Source: an uncultured beta proteobacterium (GTDB lineage Bacteria > Pseudomonadota > Gammaproteobacteria > Burkholderiales > Burkholderiaceae_C). From it: a stretch of DNA of 64,000 nt. The notes under the pieces are model-generated. The model saw only the letters and a list, made by a program, of their open reading frames with translations. It had not been told where the DNA came from and searched no databases. A program made the translations under genes and the position numbers. This document shows, in pieces, positions 60,110-64,000 of this stretch (its first letter is position 1; each line of letters starts with the position of its first letter). The stretch covers positions 1-64,000 of the forward strand of contig CAIMZI010000030.1 in the NCBI GenBank assembly GCA_903845935.1, in the 5' to 3' direction.

Positions 60110-60127
60110 ATGTCGATGGTGTGACAT
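60110..60127 (-). promoter_or_regulatory. Weak Pho-like box before the 40-aa ORF
   Basis: Minus strand ATGTCAC-ACCA-TCGACAT: the first half matches 6 of 7, the second only about 4 of 7; period 11. Confidence 0.3.
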
Positions 60128-60134
60128 TTTGAGG

Positions 60135-60266
60135 TCACCGGGCTTGATGTTGACGCAGCTTGCGTTGGCCCTTGTGGGCGCGCTGTAAGGCGATGAACTC
60201 CATCAGGCCCCAGACCAGGCAGGCGGGAATGGCGACAATGCGGATAAGGGGTGAGCGGATGAACAT
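60135..60266 (-). CDS. Small membrane protein, 43 aa
   Basis: MFIRSPLIRIVAIPACLVWG continues with LMEFIALQRAHKGQ: one hydrophobic helix followed by a basic tail. Similar short proteins with a SPL-R-x-AxPAC pattern occur in Burkholderiales, as far as I recall. Weak SD. A good Pho box lies 47 bp upstream (60313-60330), which is the main support for it being a real gene. Confidence 0.5.
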   Translation of the reverse strand: MFIRSPLIRIVAIPACLVWGLMEFIALQRAHKGQRKLRQHQAR

Positions 60267-60312
60267 GGGCGTCTGCGGGGTGGGTTGAATGCCTTCACGA
60301 TAGTGCCGCGAT

Positions 60313-60330
60313 GTGACAGCATGGTGAAAA
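60313..60330 (-). promoter_or_regulatory. Pho box upstream of the 43-aa membrane protein
   Basis: Minus strand TTTTCAC-CATG-CTGTCAC, second half perfect, period 11. Confidence 0.65.
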
Positions 60331-60361
60331 CGCAGTGCGTGCGTCGGGCGGCGACACGCTT

Positions 60362-60380
60362 CTGTCATGCGCTTTGTCAT
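60362..60380 (+). promoter_or_regulatory. Pho-like element with 12-bp spacing before the carboxypeptidase
   Basis: CTGTCAT then GCGCT then TTGTCAT: both halves excellent but one base too far apart (period 12). TATGCT 10 bp downstream is a fair -10, placing the start of transcription at or very near the GTG start codon at 60403. Confidence 0.45.
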
Positions 60381-60402
60381 ATGACGCGGCTATGCTCTGG
60401 GC

Positions 60403-61413
60403 GTGCCTGCTCCCCCTCTGCCCGAACTCGCCGCACTCCAGCGCATCGTTGAGCTGGGTGCACAGCATTTGCAATACCGCGTCGCTTGCGAGGTGGACGT
60501 GCCCGGTGGCAGCTATCCTGTGCCTGTCGTCACCCTGGGCAACCCCGACCCCGGCGTTCCTGCGGTGGGATTCTTTGGCGGTGTGCATGGTCTGGAGCGC
60601 ATTGGTGCCGAGGTGGTGATCGCCTATTTGCAAAGCCTGGTGATGCGTCTGCAATGGGACAGCACCCTGCACAAGCAACTCGAAACCCTGCGTCTGGTGT
60701 TTATGCCCATCGTCAATCCGGGTGGCATGCAAATGGGCACCCGGGCCAATCCGCGCGGCGTCGACCTGATGCGCAATGCACCAATTTCGTCGCTGGAGCC
60801 GGTGCCGTTTCTGGTCGGTGGCCAGCGCATCAGTAGTCGTCTTCCCTGGTACCGAGGCGCTTCACTGGCGCCCATGGAAGCCGAGAACCAGGCCTTGTGC
60901 GCCGTGGTGCAGTCCGAGTTGCTCAGCCATCCCTTCAGCCTGGCGCTGGACTGCCACTCCGGCTTTGGCGTCAGCGACCGGCTGTGGTTTCCCTACGCAC
61001 ACACCCGCGCCCCGATTGCCCATCTGGCCGAGATGCACGCGCTCAAGAGCATCTTTGGCCAGTCGCATAGCTATCACCGCTACACCTTCGAGCCGCAAAG
61101 CACGCAATACCTGGCGCATGGCGATGTCTGGGATCACCTGTACCAGATCGCCTGCCAGCAGGAGCGGCGTGTCTTCCTGCCGCTGACACTGGAGATGGGC
61201 TCCTGGCTGTGGGTCAAGAAGAATCCGCGCCAGCTGTTCTCGCGCCATGGCATTTTCAATCCCTTAATCCAGCACCGCCAGCAGCGCGTGCTGCGCCAGC
61301 ACCAGATGCTGCTCGATTTTTTATCGCGCGCCGCCAGTGGCCATGGGCGCTGGTTGCCCAGCGCGCAGACCCGCGCCAATGTGCATGCCCAGGCCTTGCA
61401 GGATTGGTACTGA
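60403..61413 (+). CDS. M14-family zinc carboxypeptidase
   Basis: A 336-aa protein with zinc-ligand motif FFGGVHGLERIG (HxxE), substrate-binding NPRGVDLMRN, the third ligand in LALDCHSGFG and a late LTLEMGSWLWVKKN that could hold the catalytic Glu. No signal peptide is seen, so it is probably cytoplasmic. The natural substrate is unknown; M14 members include peptidases and deacylases such as succinylglutamate desuccinylase. GTG start; a leaderless transcript is possible. It is followed after 3 bp by a hydrolase. Confidence 0.75.
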   Translation: MPAPPLPELAALQRIVELGAQHLQYRVACEVDVPGGSYPVPVVTLGNPDPGVPAVGFFGGVHGLERIGAEVVIAYLQSLVMRLQWDSTLHKQLETLRLVFMPIVNPGGMQMGTRANPRGVDLMRNAPISSLEPVPFLVGGQRISSRLPWYRGASLAPMEAENQALCAVVQSELLSHPFSLALDCHSGFGVSDRLWFPYAHTRAPIAHLAEMHALKSIFGQSHSYHRYTFEPQSTQYLAHGDVWDHLYQIACQQERRVFLPLTLEMGSWLWVKKNPRQLFSRHGIFNPLIQHRQQRVLRQHQMLLDFLSRAASGHGRWLPSAQTRANVHAQALQDWY

Positions 61414-61416
61414 AGG

Positions 61417-62178
61417 ATGGCTTCTTTCACCTGGGTATTCCTGCGCGGTCTGACCCGCTCCAGCATGCATTGGGGGCCGTTCGTCGAGGAGTTTGAGCAG
61501 GCCTTGTCGGTGCGCGTGATCACACTGGACCTGCCGGGCAACGGCAGCCTGTGGCGGCAGAAAAGTCCGCTCACGGTGGCCACCATGGTGCGCAGCTGCC
61601 AACAGCAATTGCAAGAGCGTGGCATTGTGCAACCGGTCAGCGTGCTGGCAATGTCCCTGGGTGGTATGGTGGCCGCGCACTGGGCCTTGCAGCAGCCACA
61701 GCAGCTGCGTGAATTGGTGCTGATCAACACCAGCATGCGGCCCTTTAATCCGGCCTGGCAAAGGCTGCGCCCCGTCGCCCTGCTATCCCTGCTGCGGCTC
61801 GCCGCAGGCCGAGCCAGTGCACAGAGTTGGGAGCGCGAGATTATTCGCTTGACCACCCGCCATGCTCGCTGCGATGTATTGGATGCCTGGTGCGCGGAGC
61901 GCTTGCTCCAACCGGTGTCCGCCAGCAATGCGCTGCGCCAGCTACTGGCGGCGGCACGCTACAAAGCGCAACGGCAGGGGCCTGAGCTGCCGACTCTGGT
62001 GTTGTCGGGCGCGGGCGACCAACTGGTGTCGCCGCTGTGCTCAAGCGCCCTGGCCTTGCACTGGCGTGCTGCCTTTCAGGTGCACGCCACGGCCGGCCAT
62101 GACCTGACTCTGGACGATGGCCCCTGGGTGGCAGAGCAGGTCAGGCGATGGCACCAGAGCACTGAGCACGCCGCTTAA
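61417..62178 (+). CDS. Alpha/beta hydrolase
   Basis: A 253-aa serine hydrolase with FVWVFLRGL-like oxyanion start (FTWVFLRGLTRSSMHWGPFV), VITLDLPGNGSLW, nucleophile SVLAMSLGGMVAAHWAL (x-x-SxG), acid VLSGAGDQLVSPLCS and His AGHDLTLDDGPWV. Likely an esterase or lipase; it may deacylate a lipid. It follows the carboxypeptidase with 3 bp between, so the pair is an operon and shares the Pho-like element. Confidence 0.75.
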   Translation: MASFTWVFLRGLTRSSMHWGPFVEEFEQALSVRVITLDLPGNGSLWRQKSPLTVATMVRSCQQQLQERGIVQPVSVLAMSLGGMVAAHWALQQPQQLRELVLINTSMRPFNPAWQRLRPVALLSLLRLAAGRASAQSWEREIIRLTTRHARCDVLDAWCAERLLQPVSASNALRQLLAAARYKAQRQGPELPTLVLSGAGDQLVSPLCSSALALHWRAAFQVHATAGHDLTLDDGPWVAEQVRRWHQSTEHAA

Positions 62179-62184
62179 GCTGGC

Positions 62185-62790
62185 TTAGACCGCCTTGGCC
62201 GGGCGTCCGGTTTTCAGGCTGGGCACGGCACGGACGGCGCTCAGAAAGCTCGCACCGGTCAGGGTGGCCAGCAGCTTGATGCCGGCGCGTATCAATTCGG
62301 TCTTCTTGACTTCCACGCCGAGCTTGCCGGCACGCGTCTTCATTTCGCCCAGAACCTGGTATTCGTCCTTGGGAATGGAGATGCTGTCGCGCACCATCTT
62401 GATTTTCTTCTCCTTGGCCTGTTTGTCTGCAGTGGCCTTGGGGGCGGGCTTAGCGGCCGACTTTGTGACGGGCTTGGTCACTGCCTTGGTAACAGGTGCG
62501 CTGGCTTTTTTGGGCGCAGCGGCGACGCTGGGCTTGACGGCAGTCTTGGTGGCCGGCTTGGCAACTGCTTTACCCTCTGGCTTGGCAACTGGCTGAGTAG
62601 CCGACTTAAGGGCTGGTCGAGCAGAGGCCTTGGGCGCGCGCTTGGCCGACGCTTTGGGTTCAGCCTTGGCTACGGCCACTGGCTTTGCAGCCACAACGGG
62701 TGCAGCCACAGCGGCTGGTGCAGCGACGCTGGCGACCGTTGGAGCGGTTACGGCGGGGGTGGCTTCGGTGTTGGGCTTGTTCGATTCCAT
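62185..62790 (-). CDS. Histone H1-like, Ala/Lys/Pro-rich protein with RHH-like C-terminus
   Basis: A 201-aa protein in two parts. Residues 1-130 are low complexity (repeats of KPVAKP, KPATKT and AAPKK kind), like H1-type or PhaF/AlgP tails that coat DNA. Residues 130-200 (DSISIPKDEYQVLGEMKTRA, KKTELIRAGIKLLATL) look like a ribbon-helix-helix-type fold. It may bind DNA. The AT-rich element directly before its ATG could be its own operator. Basic tails also occur in phasins. Confidence 0.6.
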   Translation of the reverse strand: MESNKPNTEATPAVTAPTVASVAAPAAVAAPVVAAKPVAVAKAEPKASAKRAPKASARPALKSATQPVAKPEGKAVAKPATKTAVKPSVAAAPKKASAPVTKAVTKPVTKSAAKPAPKATADKQAKEKKIKMVRDSISIPKDEYQVLGEMKTRAGKLGVEVKKTELIRAGIKLLATLTGASFLSAVRAVPSLKTGRPAKAV

Positions 62791-62810
62791 GAGGAGACTC
62801 CTAGTGATTT

Positions 62811-62839
62811 AAACGGTGTATATAGTTTATATCGTTTTC
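62811..62839. promoter_or_regulatory. AT-rich operator-like element before the H1/RHH gene
   Basis: AAACGGT at 62811-62817 and ATCGTTT at 62831-62837 form an inverted repeat around an AT-rich centre (GTATATAGTTTAT). The same design occurs at 52661-52687 and, in part, at 51756-51790. Confidence 0.55.
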
Positions 62840-62882
62840 AGCGCTTGTAAATGCAATGGCGCACAAAAAAAGGGCGTAAAAA

Positions 62883-62912
62883 AACCGGCGATGAAGCTAT
62901 CCATCGCCGGTT
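62883..62912 (-). terminator. Terminator after the alkaline phosphatase
   Basis: AACCGGCGATG / CATCGCCGGTT, an 11-bp perfect stem with an 8-nt loop, followed on the minus strand by a T run (TTTTTTTACG). Confidence 0.85.
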
Positions 62913-62927
62913 CAATGCCAGTCCCGC

Positions 62928-64000
62928 TTACTTCTTGCTGCTGCGCTTGGTGGGGAACAGATCGGGCGGCAGCACCACGCCATTGGCTACCTGAGCCAGC
63001 TTGAAGAACACGTCGGTGTTGTCTTGCACGCCGGTAAAGCTCCATGCGCCCGGGCCGAAGGCCGACAGCGGAATGTCGGTGGCGGTGTGTACGGCGCTTT
63101 CGCCGGGCACCTGGCCGGTCACCAGGAACTTGCCTTCGGTATTGCGGTTGATCGGACCTGCGGGATAAACCGACAGCGGTTCCTTCTTCACAAACGGTTG
63201 CTGGCTGTCCTGCAGCGGCAGGGTATTGGTGCGAAAGCCTTCATAACGGTCTGAATTGGCACCGTAACCCACCAGCAGGCGGTAATCGATGTCGGTGGTC
63301 TCTGGGTAGCCGTCGGTGGCTTGCTTGTATTTGGGGAAGCCGGCCTGCTCGTAAATGCCCACCACCTTGTCGCGAATGTTGGCGACCCCGCCTTCACGCA
63401 CCAGTTCTTGCAGACGCGCATCGGTCACACGCGAACCACCGATCAGCGCCGCACCCGAGCATTCGTGGTCGGCCGTTACGATCACCAGGGTATCGCCGCG
63501 CAGCTTGGCAAATGCCTGGACGCGGGCAATGGCGCGGTCGAATTCGATGGTGTCGAGCAACCAGCGCTCAGTATCCATATTGTGCGCCTGCTTGTCAATC
63601 GAGGCACCTTCGACCATCAGCACAAAGCCCTTCTTCTGGCGCTCCAGCACGGCCAGCGCCTTGTCGGTCATTTCGTCAAGCATGGGCTGGTCCGGCAGAC
63701 CGTAGTCGTCCACCACGCGGCCGGTGATGCCATGTGCCTTGTTGCGTCTGCCGTCAATCTTGTCGAGCGCCACATTCATATTGGAATGGGCATAGAGCCC
63801 TAGCAGCTTGTCGGTTTTGGACGGGTTGATGGCGTCCAGCGCGGTCTTGTCGGCAGTGTAAGTGAAGCCCGCGCTCTGGAAGTCGGCCAGCAGATCGCGT
63901 TCCTTGTCCAAGCCGCCGGGTGCGGCACCCCAGCGCTTGACGATCTCACTGGTGTGGGCGTCGGTGGCGGAGAAGGCGTAGTCGGTCTTGTCGCCGCGCG
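62928..64000 (-). CDS. Alkaline phosphatase (PhoA family), 5' end outside window
   Basis: About 357 C-terminal residues of a metal-dependent alkaline phosphatase run off the right edge; the frame stays open to base 64000 upstream of ATG 63911. Seen: VEGASIDKQAHNMDTERW (metal ligands), VIVTADHECSGAALIG (DHE), and the late AVHTATDIPLSAFGPGAWSF with the His ligand. It would release phosphate from monoesters in the periplasm. The nucleophile Ser region lies outside. A good terminator follows. A Pho box cannot be looked for. Confidence 0.88.
   Translation of the reverse strand, partial: RGDKTDYAFSATDAHTSEIVKRWGAAPGGLDKERDLLADFQSAGFTYTADKTALDAINPSKTDKLLGLYAHSNMNVALDKIDGRRNKAHGITGRVVDDYGLPDQPMLDEMTDKALAVLERQKKGFVLMVEGASIDKQAHNMDTERWLLDTIEFDRAIARVQAFAKLRGDTLVIVTADHECSGAALIGGSRVTDARLQELVREGGVANIRDKVVGIYEQAGFPKYKQATDGYPETTDIDYRLLVGYGANSDRYEGFRTNTLPLQDSQQPFVKKEPLSVYPAGPINRNTEGKFLVTGQVPGESAVHTATDIPLSAFGPGAWSFTGVQDNTDVFFKLAQVANGVVLPPDLFPTKRSSKK

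Noticed and set aside
62185..62790. Call as a phasin (PhaF).
   Set aside because: The Ala/Lys/Pro-rich part fits, but no phasin helical core or polyhydroxyalkanoate gene neighbours are seen; an H1-like DNA-binding reading is safer.
1..64000. tRNA, rRNA, CRISPR array, IS element or prophage.
   Set aside because: No cloverleaf-like CCA region, no regular spaced repeats, no transposase, integrase or phage structural motif was seen in any frame.

Overview
This window looks like a chromosomal segment of a free-living betaproteobacterium, most likely a Comamonadaceae/Burkholderiales (Rhodoferax-like) freshwater or soil organism. The evidence is the GC-rich dense coding, the dihaem cytochrome and PQQ dehydrogenase, TRAP transporters, and many c-di-GMP and chemosensory genes. 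No rRNA, tRNA, CRISPR array, insertion sequence or phage gene was recognised. Taxonomy is inferred from protein style only.

The dominant theme is phosphorus starvation. I read by eye at least a dozen PhoB-type boxes (two CTGTCAT-like 7-mers repeating every 11 bp) in front of genes scattered from end to end. They precede a TonB-dependent receptor (left edge, next to a private exbB-exbD-exbD-tonB set), a secreted metallophosphoesterase, a diacylglycerol-type glycosyltransferase (Agt-like), UDP-glucose dehydrogenase, two paralogous Mpo1/DUF962-like membrane proteins, a type I phosphodiesterase lipoprotein, and a divergent phosphonate locus (phnZ-like / phnCDE and catabolic genes). They also precede a Tat-exported PhoD, a TatT-type TRAP transporter operon, a divergent olsB-plcP lipid-remodelling operon, two tiny ORFs, and an M14 carboxypeptidase-hydrolase pair. 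A PhoA-type alkaline phosphatase runs off the right edge.

Layout. 1-5.3 kb: receptor, Ton motor and phosphatases. 5.3-11.3 kb: glycolipid/lipid genes (agt, psd-like, aminotransferase, Mpo1-like, ugd). 11.3-14.6 kb: ankyrin protein, a PQQ alcohol dehydrogenase with a lanthanide-type Asp pair, and cytochrome c. 14.8-15.3 kb: decayed toxin-antitoxin module. 15.4-16.3 kb: PPK2. 16.4-26.8 kb: long minus-strand signalling run (MCP, PilZ, orphan HATPase, HD-GYP, histidine kinase, periplasmic binding protein, CBS-GGDEF, GGDEF-EAL). 27.1-32.1 kb: a plus-strand compact chemosensory cluster (receptor-Hpt-HATPase fusion, MCP-tip protein, two CheX-like proteins, CheY) with no CheW, CheR or CheB. 32.7-46.5 kb: phosphodiesterase and phosphonate island (phnZ, phnCDE, Fe-ADH, FAD oxidoreductase, phnX, phnA, phnW), interrupted by a CorA remnant. 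46.6-53.9 kb: second Mpo1-like protein, CYTH-CHAD, arsC, phoD, an orphan membrane protein and a hydrolase. 54.2-60 kb: TRAP/TatT operon back to back with olsB-plcP. 60-64 kb: small ORFs, carboxypeptidase, hydrolase, an H1-like/RHH protein and alkaline phosphatase.

How it may work together (inference): under phosphate limitation PhoB would switch on surface phosphatases and phosphodiesterases, phosphonate import and cleavage, and replacement of membrane phospholipid. In that replacement PlcP removes head groups, Agt plus UDP-glucuronate or UDP-glucose rebuilds glycolipids, and OlsB makes ornithine lipid. The least explained members are the Pho-box-linked TatT-TRAP transporter and the paired Mpo1-like proteins, which I regard as the best candidates for undescribed parts of a lipid-remodelling system.
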